Assembly: GCF_004364585.1 (NCBI RefSeq)
Contig: NZ_SOAN01000002.1
Span: forward strand, 127,000-190,999
From: Nesterenkonia aurantiaca
GTDB taxonomy: Bacteria; Actinomycetota; Actinomycetes; Actinomycetales; Micrococcaceae
Length of the DNA: 64,000 nt
Direction of reading: 5' to 3'
The notes under the pieces are model-generated. The model was not told the origin of the DNA, searched no databases, and was given only the letters and a program-made list of their open reading frames with translations. Positions 1-7,942 of the stretch are shown one piece after another (the stretch's first letter is position 1; each line of letters begins with the position of its first letter). The translations under genes were made by a program, and so were the position numbers.

Positions 1-629
1 TGACGGATCCGCTGGTCGCGATTGCTCGGAGAGGTCTTGGCGGGGTCGTCCTCGCCGTCGAGGACCCGCACTGCGGCACCGAAGCGCTCGGCCTTGCTGC
101 GTCGGGTCAGCAGCCCCGACATCCAGGTGGACATGATCTCCGGCAGCGCCATCAGCCGGGCGGTGTGCCCGGAAGGAGCGGTGTCGAACACGATCAGGTC
201 GTGGGAGTCCAGGCCGTATTCGATCAGCACCGCGATCCGTTCCAGGATGGCTGACTCATGGGTGCCCGGTGACTGGGCGGAGAGCTTCAGGTGCGCGGCG
301 ACCTGGGGGTGGAGGTGCTCGGGCATGAAGTCCCGCAGGTTGGCTCCGACCTCGGCGAGATGTTCATCGATGGTGCGCTGCGGGTCGATCTCGATCCCGC
401 GCAGCACTCCACCGGAGTCCTCGCTGCGGTAGAGCTCCACCGGGTCATCGCCCACGGTCTGGTCCCACAGGTGGCCCAGGTTGTGCGCGGGGTCGGTGGA
501 GACCAGCAGCACCCGTCGGCCGGCGGCCGCCTGGTGCAGCGCCACGGCCGAGGCGGTGGCCGTCTTGCCCACCCCGCCCTTGCCGCCGAGGAACAGCACC
601 CGGCGTCGTTCAATCAGGTCCAGCAGCAT
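1..629 (-). CDS. ArsA/GET3-like ATPase, 3' end cut by window edge
   Basis: Reading leftward from an ATG at 629, the frame stays open to the window edge, so about 209 N-terminal residues are visible and the C-terminus is missing. Near residues 15-24 is a deviant Walker A loop, [10 protein letters not shown], which is the ArsA/MinD signature. A switch-like STDPAHN follows near 44-50, and FDTAPSGHT lies near 152-160. These mark the anion-transporting ArsA/GET3 ATPase family, soluble dimeric ATPases that drive metalloid export or handle hydrophobic proteins. No arsenite pump or ars regulator is visible. The upstream partner is a cory-CC-star gene 15 bp away, so the pair is probably one operon with a role other than arsenic resistance. 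Family assignment is firm; function is not. Confidence 0.85.
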   Translation of the reverse strand, partial: MLLDLIERRRVLFLGGKGGVGKTATASAVALHQAAAGRRVLLVSTDPAHNLGHLWDQTVGDDPVELYRSEDSGGVLRGIEIDPQRTIDEHLAEVGANLRDFMPEHLHPQVAAHLKLSAQSPGTHESAILERIAVLIEYGLDSHDLIVFDTAPSGHTARLMALPEIMSTWMSGLLTRRSKAERFGAAVRVLDGEDDPAKTSPSNRDQRIR

Positions 630-644
630 CGGTACCGAGTCCTT

Positions 645-1001
645 TCAGCAGCAGCCGAGTCCGTCCATCGGGGAGCGCTCCAGCCCCTGACGGGTGTGCC
701 ATTCATGCATCCGGTCCAACATCTCCGGCAGCAGCTCCAGGGTCATCCCGGAGGCCGGGTTCGGCAGGCCCAGCGCCTCGGAGAGCACCAGCATCATGAA
801 CAGGTCTTCCTCGTCGCGCTTGGCGCGGGCGAAGACCCGCCGGTACGGGGCGACGTAGAACTCGTGGAGTCCGGCGTTGAACCGCTTCCACAGGCCTGCC
901 GGCTCGGCAGCGCCGGGGTGACGGGATGGGGGGTCATTCCCCGCTGAGCTTGCGACGGTGTCCGCCTCCCCTGAGTGATCTGGCCTGCCGGTGTGAGGCA
1001 C
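645..1001 (-). CDS. cory-CC-star family small protein
   Basis: This 118-residue frame ends in Gly-Cys-Cys-stop. It contains the block HEFYVAPYRRVFARAKRDEE followed by LFMMLVLSEALGLPNP, which I recognise as the cory-CC-star family, short actinobacterial proteins named for the terminal Cys-Cys. Such genes commonly sit next to an ArsA-type ATPase, as here, with 15 bp between this stop and the ATPase start. The paired terminal cysteines suggest metal or thiol chemistry, possibly as a client or regulator of the ATPase, but this is inference. The GTG at 1001 is the furthest upstream start; conservation seems to begin about 35 residues in, so a shorter protein is possible. Confidence 0.75.
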   Translation of the reverse strand: MPHTGRPDHSGEADTVASSAGNDPPSRHPGAAEPAGLWKRFNAGLHEFYVAPYRRVFARAKRDEEDLFMMLVLSEALGLPNPASGMTLELLPEMLDRMHEWHTRQGLERSPMDGLGCC

Positions 1002-1100
1002 CTCATGCTACGCCAGAGCCGAGGCGGCGTGTGCGTCGCGGAAGCGCCTGGCGCTCTATGTGCAGCGCAGGGCGCGGAGGATCGGCATCATCGCCCCGGT

Positions 1101-1148
1101 GATGTCACCGGTGGTGTCATCGTTGGTGTCACCGTTGGTGTCACCGGT
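1101..1148. repeat. 12-bp tandem repeat, about 4 copies, spanning a stop codon
   Basis: Four near-identical 12-bp units (GGTGTCACCGTT-like) run from 1101 to 1148. On the minus strand each carries TGA, and the first TGA (1141-1143) is the stop of the TspO-like gene. The period is a multiple of three, so the repeated stops share one frame. Confidence 0.8.
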
Positions 1149-1926
1149 GACGTGCCGCGACGACCACCATGGTGACGGCGGCCCCGGCTGCCGTGGCGGC
1201 CGCAGACGGTGAGCGTCGACGTTGCCCGATGACGACGCCGGCGAATGCCCAGAGGAGCGTTCCGGCGTAGACGCGGGAGGAGACACTGGCCCGTTCCGGC
1301 CCCGATGCGACCCGGGAGCCCAGCGCGCCGAGCCCCGCGAGCAGGGCCGCACCCGCCGTGGCCGCTTTCGGCCCGGCGGGAACAACATCCTTGGCCACGA
1401 GCATGGCGGCCAGGTTCACCCCGCAGGCCGCCTGTCCCCAGGCCGCCAGCATCCCCGCCGCCGGGGCGGCCGCGGCCACCTCGGCGGTGCTCAACACGCC
1501 GCTCCGCTCCGCCCGGGCAATCTGCCGGCGTCCACTCTCGGCCAGCACGGCGATCGCGGCCAGCGCTCCCTGAGCGCTCCAGAACCGTCCGGAGCGCACG
1601 AGCGGCGCCCAGATGCCAGTGGCGGCGAACGCCCCGGCGAGAGGCCATCCCGCCGCACGCCAGATCTCCTGGGTGCGGGCGGGGCCGCGCGCCTGATGGA
1701 CCGCGTAGGCGATGGAGGAGGCAAAGATGGGGAACCAGACGGCGAACGTGTAGCTGGCGGGTTGGATCACGTTGGGCGGAGCGTCCTCACCCCGGAACCG
1801 TGGACCGTAGAAGGTGGGGAGCAACACCTGGGCGGCAGCCGCCGCGCAGGTGAGGATCTGACGTGAGGAATCTCCTGAAGCAGCTGCCCGCACCCGAACG
1901 GGGAGGCTGGGAACGAGGTCTCTCAT
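1141..1926 (-). CDS. TspO/MBR-like (tryptophan-rich sensory type) membrane protein
   Basis: This 261-residue protein has several hydrophobic helices. Its most informative part is NVIQPASYTFAVWFPIFA (about residues 53-70), which resembles the P-x-x-Y-x-F-x-x-W-x-x-I-x segment of actinobacterial proteins annotated as tryptophan-rich sensory or TspO-like. The classical compact 160-residue TspO pattern is not fully visible and this protein is longer, so the assignment is moderate. The start at 1926 is supported by GAGGAG five bases upstream. The C-terminal half is alanine-rich with repeated hydrophobic stretches. The gene stands alone; its stop falls inside a 12-bp tandem repeat. Confidence 0.5.
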   Translation of the reverse strand: MRDLVPSLPVRVRAAASGDSSRQILTCAAAAAQVLLPTFYGPRFRGEDAPPNVIQPASYTFAVWFPIFASSIAYAVHQARGPARTQEIWRAAGWPLAGAFAATGIWAPLVRSGRFWSAQGALAAIAVLAESGRRQIARAERSGVLSTAEVAAAAPAAGMLAAWGQAACGVNLAAMLVAKDVVPAGPKAATAGAALLAGLGALGSRVASGPERASVSSRVYAGTLLWAFAGVVIGQRRRSPSAAATAAGAAVTMVVVAARHR

Positions 1927-2331
1927 ATGAACTCCTCGGACGTGGGGGGAGAAGCCGCGGAAGCATGAATTCAGGCGGTCTTCCCCGCTGCGCCTGCGTT
2001 CAGGGTAGAGCGTCGGGGACAGGGCGGCAAGGCTCCGATGATCGACCTGGAAGGTCCCGGTCCATCAGCGGCGGCGCCTCGGAGGCATCGTCTCCCCGTG
2101 ACGGCTTCCACGGGATCAGTCCGGTGTCCGGAGTGAGGTGCAGAGAGCAGCTTCGCTCACGCCTGTCGCAGATGCAGGTTCTGTCGAAGCAACACCGACG
2201 TCGCTGGTGGCTTTCGATTCCTGGGCGGTTCCCGACCCAGCCGTTCGATCGCGCTGGAGCCCTTGACTGCCGGGCAGAGCCGGACGACACTGAGTGTAAA
2301 CGGACAGCCGTCCGCAGAATGAAAGGCGATC
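1927..2331. other. 405-bp gene-free region between divergent TspO-like and DoxX genes
   Basis: No open frame here has convincing coding character; the frames present lack family motifs and start signals. The left part must hold the minus-strand promoter of the TspO-like gene and the right part holds the DoxX promoter described separately. I saw no RNA-like structure. Confidence 0.5.
2263..2291 (+). promoter_or_regulatory. candidate promoter for the DoxX gene
   Basis: TTGACT at 2263-2268 and GACACT at 2286-2291 are separated by 17 bp, a good match to housekeeping sigma spacing. The predicted start of transcription leaves a leader of about 35 bases before the DoxX ATG at 2332. Confidence 0.5.
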
Positions 2332-2853
2332 ATGGACATCGGTCTGCTGCTGCTGCGCCTGGTGCTGGCGCTGATCCTGTTCACCCACGCCAGCCAGAAG
2401 CTCGGCGGATGGTTCGGTGGCAACGGCCTGGCCCGCCAGGGTGAGATCTTCGCGTCCCTGGGCCTGCATCCGGGGCGCGCGATGGTCCTGGCAGCAGGGG
2501 TCTCCGAGCTCCTTGCCGCGACCGCGCTCCTGCTGGGCCTGCTCACTCCGGTCGGAGCCCTGCTGGCGGCCGGGACCATGGTGGTGGCCGGAGTGACGAT
2601 GCAGCTGAACTCCGGGAAGTTCTGGAACATCGCCGGCGGCGGAGAGTACCCCTACGTGCTGGCCGCGGCTGCCGCGGTGCTGGGTTTCACCGGGGCCGGC
2701 GCGTACTCGCTGGACGCACAGGTCTCGGGGGAGGCCTGGAGCACGGTGGTCCATGAGCCCGCCACCTGGGTGGGGGCGCTGATCCTGCTGGCGGCGCTGG
2801 TGGCCGCCGTGCCGTTCGCGCTGGTCGTCCGGCGCGCCGCAGCCGCCCGCTGA
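2332..2853 (+). CDS. DoxX family membrane protein
   Basis: A 173-residue protein with four predicted membrane helices. The N-terminus, LLLRLVLALILFTHASQKL, followed by GWFGGNG, is typical of DoxX (the small subunit-like family linked to quinone or thiosulfate redox and oxidative-stress complexes in actinobacteria). Helices cover roughly residues 3-20, 45-75, 90-112 and 138-165. AAAGG six bases upstream supports the ATG at 2332. It is monocistronic: a strong hairpin follows and the next gene is convergent. The last codons and the stop lie in the first unit of a 34-bp tandem repeat, so the Ala/Arg-rich tail may have been shaped by that repeat. Confidence 0.85.
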   Translation: MDIGLLLLRLVLALILFTHASQKLGGWFGGNGLARQGEIFASLGLHPGRAMVLAAGVSELLAATALLLGLLTPVGALLAAGTMVVAGVTMQLNSGKFWNIAGGGEYPYVLAAAAAVLGFTGAGAYSLDAQVSGEAWSTVVHEPATWVGALILLAALVAAVPFALVVRRAAAAR

Positions 2854-2951
2854 GTCCCAGCCGCCGCGTTCCCCAGCCGCCCGCTGAGTCCCAGCCGCCG
2901 CGTTCCCCAGCCGCCCGCTGAGTCCCAGCCGCCGCGTTCCCCAGCCGCTGA
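2841..2951. repeat. 34-bp tandem repeat, 3.3 copies, spanning the DoxX stop
   Basis: Identical 34-bp units occupy 2841-2874, 2875-2908 and 2909-2942, with a partial fourth. The first contains the last DoxX codons and its TGA (2851). TGA recurs at 2885, 2919 and 2949. Since 34 is not a multiple of three, the repeated stops fall in all three frames. Confidence 0.95.
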
Positions 2952-2966
2952 ACCCCGGGGCGCGCA

Positions 2967-2999
2967 CTGGGGCTGCGCTCCCCTCGAGCGCAGCCCCAG
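2967..2999. terminator. bidirectional hairpin between convergent genes
   Basis: CTGGGGCTGCGCT (2967-2979) and AGCGCAGCCCCAG (2987-2999) form a perfect 13-bp stem with a 7-base loop. It lies between the ends of the DoxX gene and the convergent amidohydrolase gene. No strong U-tract is visible on the plus side, which is common for actinobacterial hairpin terminators. Confidence 0.75.
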
Positions 3000-3050
3000 C
3001 TTCCGTGCACGCAGATCGGTGCGAGAAATCACGTGCAGGCGTTCAGCCGC

Positions 3051-4541
3051 TCAGGCGTCGGGACCCCGCCCCTGCGCGGTATGGGTCTTCTCGGTGCGGT
3101 ACTCGGTATAGGTGTACGGGTTGTCCAGGATCTTGGTCTCCGGGACGTCGGGGCTCATGCCGGCCTCCCACTCGGCCTGTCCCAGCTCCGAGGCGATGTG
3201 CTCCACCGTCGCCTCCACGGTGCGGCGCACCTTGGCCAGATCCACATCAACAAGCTTGTGCTGATGCTTCACGATCCGGCCGTTGACCATCACGGTGTGC
3301 ACATCCCCGCGCTGGGCCTGGAAGACCACGTGGCCGTGCGGGTTCAGGATCGGGAACATCGCCGGGGAGTCGTCGTTCTTGATCAGCACGATGTCGGCCT
3401 TCTTGCCGACCTCCAGGGAGCCGATGGACTTCTCCATCCCGAGCGCCTCAGCGCCGCCATGGGTGGCCCAGCCGACCACCTGGTCGGCGCGCAGGCCCAG
3501 GTTGGTGCAGGTCTCTCCGGTGGCGTGATGCTCGAAGTGCTCCCGCGCCCGGTCCGAGCTGAGCGTGGAGCGCATCGCTGCGAACGGATCTGCGCTCCAC
3601 CAGACCGAGGTGTCCACCGAGAGTGAGACCGGGATTCCGTGCTTGCGCAGCTGCCAGGACGAGGGATAGCCCTGCCCGCAGCTGGACTCGGACTCCGCCG
3701 AGACCGAGGCCGAACCTCCGGTGGCGGCGATGCGCTGATAGGAGTCCTGGTTCAGCGTCGCGGCGTGGACGTAGACGGTCTTCTCGTTCATGAACCCATG
3801 CTCGTGCATGAGCCGGATGCCGTCGTCGTTGGTCGCGCCCCAGACCCCGGCGTGGGTGGTGGCGCCCACGCCCAGGTCTCGGGCGACCTCGAAGGCCTTC
3901 TGTTCCGGGAACTCCGGGTCACCGGTGACGTCGAAGGCCATCTGGAAGCCGAGCATGTCATCACCCAGTTGGCCGCCCGAGCGCGGGATCCGGCGGTCCA
4001 CGAAGTCGCGGAACTCACGCGAGGCGGACCATTCCCAGGGCCCGGCGTGGATGTTGCCGTAGGCGAAGACGAAGCGGCCGGCGACCTCTTGGAGCGCGTC
4101 CACGGCCGCATCGGCGTGATCCACGGTGGAGAGGCCGTGGGACCAGTCCACTGAGGTGGTGACTCCGGAGTCGATGGCCTCCACCGCGGAGAGCAGGTTT
4201 CCGGCGTAGATGTCCTCGGGGCGGAACTTCTTGCCGTGTTCGAGGTAGTTCCAGACGAAGTACTGGGTTAGCGTCCAGTCGGCACCGTAGCCCCGCATGG
4301 CGGTCTGCCACATGTGCCGGTGCGTGTCGATGAAGCCGGGGGTGATCATTCCACCCTCGGCATCGATCACCTGGGCATGCTCGGGCGCCTCGAGATCCGG
4401 GCCGATGGCCGCGATGGTGTCACCCAGGACCAGGACGTCGCCCCTGGTCAAGACGCTGTGCTGCTTGTCCATGGTCAGCACGATCCCGTTCTTGAACAGG
4501 ACGGGCGCGCCGGTGCCGTTGGATGCGGCTTCAGAACTCAT
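3051..4541 (-). CDS. TRZ/ATZ-type amidohydrolase
   Basis: A 496-residue protein of the metal-dependent amidohydrolase superfamily, cytosolic deaminases and chlorohydrolases acting on N-heterocycles or related amines. The sequence TPGFIDTHRHMWQT (about residues 67-80) supplies the first metal pair H74 and H76. HAGVWG and VHAATL provide later histidines, SVDTSVWW the aspartate, and the C-terminal GSLEVGKKADIVLI is the usual beta-sandwich closing motif. It diverges from the CoA-transferase operon, sharing a 253-bp control region that holds two matching palindromes. Co-location suggests it prepares a substrate, perhaps by deamination, for that pathway; the substrate cannot be read from the sequence. 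Confidence 0.85.
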   Translation of the reverse strand: MSSEAASNGTGAPVLFKNGIVLTMDKQHSVLTRGDVLVLGDTIAAIGPDLEAPEHAQVIDAEGGMITPGFIDTHRHMWQTAMRGYGADWTLTQYFVWNYLEHGKKFRPEDIYAGNLLSAVEAIDSGVTTSVDWSHGLSTVDHADAAVDALQEVAGRFVFAYGNIHAGPWEWSASREFRDFVDRRIPRSGGQLGDDMLGFQMAFDVTGDPEFPEQKAFEVARDLGVGATTHAGVWGATNDDGIRLMHEHGFMNEKTVYVHAATLNQDSYQRIAATGGSASVSAESESSCGQGYPSSWQLRKHGIPVSLSVDTSVWWSADPFAAMRSTLSSDRAREHFEHHATGETCTNLGLRADQVVGWATHGGAEALGMEKSIGSLEVGKKADIVLIKNDDSPAMFPILNPHGHVVFQAQRGDVHTVMVNGRIVKHQHKLVDVDLAKVRRTVEATVEHIASELGQAEWEAGMSPDVPETKILDNPYTYTEYRTEKTHTAQGRGPDA

Positions 4542-4599
4542 ATCAGCCTCCGTTGAAGATCTCTGTGATGGTGCTCACGATAGCTGTCGTTCGCACAGT

Positions 4600-4732
4600 G
4601 GACAAGGGTCCGTTTACCTCGCGAGGTCGATCTCAGGAATCCATTCCGGGGACCCTTGATCAGGTGAGCCTGGGGTTGACGGCCATGCGCAGGCGGTGTG
4701 AAACTGGTCACGGGATAAGCGGACGAGTGTCC
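4600..4732. promoter_or_regulatory. divergent control region with two GGAC-N4-GTCC palindromes
   Basis: GGACAAGGGTCC at 4600-4611 and GGACGAGTGTCC at 4721-4732 share the form GGAC-N4-GTCC followed by GT. The first lies 59 bp upstream of the amidohydrolase start, the second 63 bp upstream of the CoA-transferase start. A perfect 12-bp palindrome, ACCTCGCGAGGT, lies at 4616-4627. TTGACG at 4676-4681 could be a -35 for the plus-strand operon with a weak TGAAAC 17 bp on. The paired palindromes are candidate sites for the IclR regulator encoded at the operon's end; this is inference. Confidence 0.5.
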
Positions 4733-4794
4733 GTATGACGACGCATCCGGGCGTGACAGGGCCTGTGTGGGACTTGCAGAAAGAGGACTCCGAG

Positions 4795-6066
4795 ATGAAC
4801 CAGCACCATCCAGATGAGACCAGCGCCGGGGGTGCGCGGCCCGGAGGCGATGCTGCCGCGCAGGCCCATCAGGCCCCGCACGGGGCACAGCCCGAGAAGC
4901 CAGGCGGGAGCCTGCCGCTGGAGGGCATCCTGATCGCGGACTTCTCCCGGGTGCTCGCCGGTCCCTACGCCACCATGCTGCTCGCGGACCTCGGCGCCGA
5001 GGTGATCAAGGTCGAGGGCACCGGCGGAGACGACACCCGGACCTGGGTCCCGCCCCGCCGTCCGGACGGGGTCTCCACCTACTACGCCTCGATCAACCGC
5101 AATAAGAAGTCGATCGTGTTGGACTTCAAGGACGCCGATGACCTCGCCGCCGCCCAGGCGCTGGCGCAGCGCGCCGACGTCGTGATCGAGAACTTCAAGC
5201 CCGGCGGCCTTGAGAAGTTCGGCCTGGACTACGACTCGGTGGCGAAGGCCAACCCCCACGTCATCTACTCCTCGATCACCGGCTTCGGCACCGAGGGCGA
5301 AGGGGCGAAGTACCCCGGCTATGACCTGATCGTCCAAGCGATGTCGGGGCTGATGAGCCTCACCGGTTCCCCGGACGGCCCGCCCTACCGCGCCGGGATC
5401 AGCGTGTTCGATGTGATGGCCGGGCTGCATTCGACCATCGGCATCCTCGCCGCGCTGCGCCAGCGCGACCGCACCGGCGACGGCGCCCACGTCGAGGCGT
5501 CCCTGATGGCCTCGGCCATGTCCGGGCTGGTGAACCAGACCCACGCCTATGTGGGCGGCGGCACCACCCCGATGCGGATGGGCAACGCCCACCCCTCGCT
5601 CTACCCCTATGAGGCCATGCCCACCGCCGACGATGACGTGATCATCGCCGCCGGCAACAACACCCAGTTCAGCAGGCTCTGCATGGTGCTGGGGATCCCC
5701 GAGATCGCCCAGGACGAGCGCTTCGCCGAGGTCGGAGACCGCACCGACCGCCGTGACGAGCTGCGCCCGATCCTGCAGGCAGAGCTGGCCAAGCACACCG
5801 CCCAGGAGCTCTTCGAGAAGCTCAACGACGTCGGGGTGCCCTGCGGGCCGATCAACACCATCAAGCAGGGGGTCGAGTACGCCGAGGCGCTGGGCCTGCG
5901 GCCGGTGGTGCAGGTCGGCACGGGAGACAGCGCCGTCCCCGGCGTCCGGCACCCGCTGAGCTTCAACACCATGAACCCGCGCTATGACCTGGCCCCGCCG
6001 GAGCTGGGGGAGCACACCGAGGAGATCAAGGCCTGGCTGAAGACCGAGGAGAGGACGCCACGATGA
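4795..6066 (+). CDS. CaiB/BaiF (family III) CoA transferase
   Basis: The 423-residue protein begins its conserved part with PLEGILIADFSRVLAGPYA and continues LLADLGAEVIKVE, the N-terminal signature of family III CoA transferases, interlaced dimers that move CoA between acyl-CoA and carboxylic acids. The segment YPGYDLIVQAMSGL carries the family's catalytic aspartate (in GYD). An in-frame ATG exists 60 bp upstream at 4735, but AGAGG at 4782-4786 with 8-base spacing picks the ATG at 4795. The gene overlaps the next by four bases (ATGA), so activation of an acid to its CoA ester is probably followed directly by the neighbouring lyase. Confidence 0.9.
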   Translation: MNQHHPDETSAGGARPGGDAAAQAHQAPHGAQPEKPGGSLPLEGILIADFSRVLAGPYATMLLADLGAEVIKVEGTGGDDTRTWVPPRRPDGVSTYYASINRNKKSIVLDFKDADDLAAAQALAQRADVVIENFKPGGLEKFGLDYDSVAKANPHVIYSSITGFGTEGEGAKYPGYDLIVQAMSGLMSLTGSPDGPPYRAGISVFDVMAGLHSTIGILAALRQRDRTGDGAHVEASLMASAMSGLVNQTHAYVGGGTTPMRMGNAHPSLYPYEAMPTADDDVIIAAGNNTQFSRLCMVLGIPEIAQDERFAEVGDRTDRRDELRPILQAELAKHTAQELFEKLNDVGVPCGPINTIKQGVEYAEALGLRPVVQVGTGDSAVPGVRHPLSFNTMNPRYDLAPPELGEHTEEIKAWLKTEERTPR

Positions 6067-6968
6067 GCGCCGAAGAGCATCAGTATCAGACGCCGAGCTA
6101 CCCCACCGCACTGGGAACCTCCACCACCGAGGAGATCAGCCTGATGGGCCAGTCCCTCTCAGAGGATCTGATGGGCAAGGTCGGGTTCGCCGAGCTGGCC
6201 TTCTGGATGACCGCCACCCGCCGGCCCACCCCCGGTGAGCTGCGGACCTTCGAGGCGGTGCTGGTCGCGCTGGCCGATCACGGCTTCACCCCCACCGCGA
6301 TCGCCGCTCGGCTGACCTACCTCTCGGCCCCGGAGTCCATCCAGGGCGCCATCGCCGCCGGACTGCTGGGCGGCGGCTCCCGCTTCCTCGGGGTCACCGA
6401 GGACACCGGCAAGTTCCTGCACCAGGTGCTCGAGGCCGACGACGGCGAGCGCAGCACCGAGGCGGACTATGACGCCCTGGCGCGGGAGGCGATCACCCGG
6501 GCACGGGCCGCCGAGCAGATCGTTCCCGGCCTGGGCCACCCGGTGCACAAGCAGGGGGACCCGCGCACCCCGCGGCTGATCCAGATCGCCGAGGAGGGCG
6601 GGACCCGCGGGGAGCACCTGCGCCTGTTCGAGGCCATGGGCCGGGTCAGCGAAGAGGTGCTGGGCAAGAAGCTTCCGCTCAACGGCGCCGGGGTCTGCGG
6701 GGCAGCCCTGGCTGACCTCGGGCTTCCGGTGGACTTCCTGCGCGGCTTCGCACTGCTCGCCCGCACCGCCGGGCTGCTGGGGCAGATCGCGGAGGAGCGG
6801 CGGAATCCGATCGCCAACGACATCTATATGCATGTGGACCGGAACGCCAGGTTTGTCCCGCTGACCGGCGACGACACCCACGAGGACACCCATGAGGACG
6901 CCGAAGGGTCCGCTGAAGCTGATCACTCCGGTCATTCCGGTCATTTCGGTGAGTCGAAGGAGAACTGA
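6063..6968 (+). CDS. citryl-CoA lyase-like protein (citrate synthase superfamily)
   Basis: This 301-residue protein is shorter than citrate synthase but keeps the fold markers. PGLGHPVHKQGDPRTPRL (about residues 158-175) corresponds to the citrate-synthase GFGHxVYKxxDPR signature, and LNGAGVCGAALADLGLP matches the C-terminal active-site region. The site that carries a catalytic histidine in citrate synthase (xHGGAN) reads LLGGGSRF here, so it is unlikely to be a true synthase. This pattern matches proteins annotated as citryl-CoA lyase, which split citryl-CoA-like thioesters. The acidic His/Asp-rich C-terminal tail is an addition. It lies between the CoA transferase (4-base overlap) and the dioxygenase (2-bp gap). 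Confidence 0.75.
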   Translation: MSAEEHQYQTPSYPTALGTSTTEEISLMGQSLSEDLMGKVGFAELAFWMTATRRPTPGELRTFEAVLVALADHGFTPTAIAARLTYLSAPESIQGAIAAGLLGGGSRFLGVTEDTGKFLHQVLEADDGERSTEADYDALAREAITRARAAEQIVPGLGHPVHKQGDPRTPRLIQIAEEGGTRGEHLRLFEAMGRVSEEVLGKKLPLNGAGVCGAALADLGLPVDFLRGFALLARTAGLLGQIAEERRNPIANDIYMHVDRNARFVPLTGDDTHEDTHEDAEGSAEADHSGHSGHFGESKEN

Positions 6969-6970
6969 GC

Positions 6971-7942
6971 ATGGCAGAGCTGACCGCGGTGCTCGCGAGC
7001 ACCCACCACCCGTTCTACTACAAGGCCACCACCTCCCCGGAAGATCAGCGACCGCCCTATGCCGCGGACTGGCAGCGCAAGGTCGAGGCCTACCGCGAGA
7101 CGCTCACCGCCGCGGAACCCGACATCTTGGTGATGGTCGGGGCGGATCACTTCCACCAGCTCTGGCTGGACAACTATCCGCAGTTCCTGATCGGCAAGCA
7201 GGAGAGATGCGACGCGACCTTCTACAACGAGGAGCGCGAGTTCGGGATCCCGAAGTACACCCTCGCCGGAGACATCGAGCTCTCCCGCTATATGCACCAG
7301 GAGCTGCTGGGCAAGGACTTCGACTTCTCGGTCAGTCACGAGCTGAAGATCGATCACTCCATCATCTGCCCGATCATCACGGTCCGCCCCGAGGCGGACC
7401 TGCCGATCGTGCCGATCTACACGAACATCTTCGTGCCCCCGCTGCCCTCGCCGCGCCGGTTCTACCAGGTGGGGCGGGCCATCCGGGAGATCATCGACAG
7501 CTTCCCCAGCGACAAGAAGGTCGCCGCCATCGGCACCGGGCACCTCTCTCTGGAGCTCGGCGGACCCCGCCAGTTCGGCGAGCACGGGCCGGATCCGCTC
7601 TTCGACGCCGATGCGATCAAATGGCTCTCCACCGGCAACATCGACGCGATCCTGGCCAATGTCACCCACGAGTCGATGGCCGGGGCCGGCAACGCCACCC
7701 ACGGATTCATGGACCTGCTGCTGATGATGGGCGTCGCCGGCCCCGGGGTCCACGCCGACTACGTCGATCACCTGGATCTGTTCCACACCCGGGAGATGTA
7801 CATGACCTGGTACCCGAACAAGACCCAGGATCAGCTCGACGCGGCCGCCCGGGCTGCCGCGACCGCCCAGGCCAGCACCGGTCCGATCTACGCCACCGAT
7901 CCGGCCTGGGAGAAGTTCCGCGTGAATCAGGAGCAGGCATGA
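6971..7942 (+). CDS. class III extradiol ring-cleavage dioxygenase, catalytic (LigB-type) subunit
   Basis: The 323-residue protein fits the LigB superfamily, non-heme Fe(II) enzymes that open catecholic rings next to the hydroxyls. Early STHHPFYY supplies an N-terminal iron histidine, GADHFHQLW a second, and THESMAGAGNATHGFMDLL near residues 235-255 provides the glutamate typical of LigB. GTGHLSLELGG resembles the segment with the catalytic histidine. The next gene, overlapping by four bases, encodes the small LigA-type subunit, so the heteromeric protocatechuate 4,5-dioxygenase-like arrangement is likely. The true substrate may be a different dihydroxylated ring, because no LigC, LigI, LigJ or LigK genes follow. 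Confidence 0.85.
   Translation: MAELTAVLASTHHPFYYKATTSPEDQRPPYAADWQRKVEAYRETLTAAEPDILVMVGADHFHQLWLDNYPQFLIGKQERCDATFYNEEREFGIPKYTLAGDIELSRYMHQELLGKDFDFSVSHELKIDHSIICPIITVRPEADLPIVPIYTNIFVPPLPSPRRFYQVGRAIREIIDSFPSDKKVAAIGTGHLSLELGGPRQFGEHGPDPLFDADAIKWLSTGNIDAILANVTHESMAGAGNATHGFMDLLLMMGVAGPGVHADYVDHLDLFHTREMYMTWYPNKTQDQLDAAARAAATAQASTGPIYATDPAWEKFRVNQEQA

Noticed and set aside
975-1175. Plus-strand frame reading a Gly/Val repeat (GVIVGVTVGVTGDV)
   Set aside because: It is a reading of the 12-bp tandem repeat at 1101-1148 with no start signal or family match.
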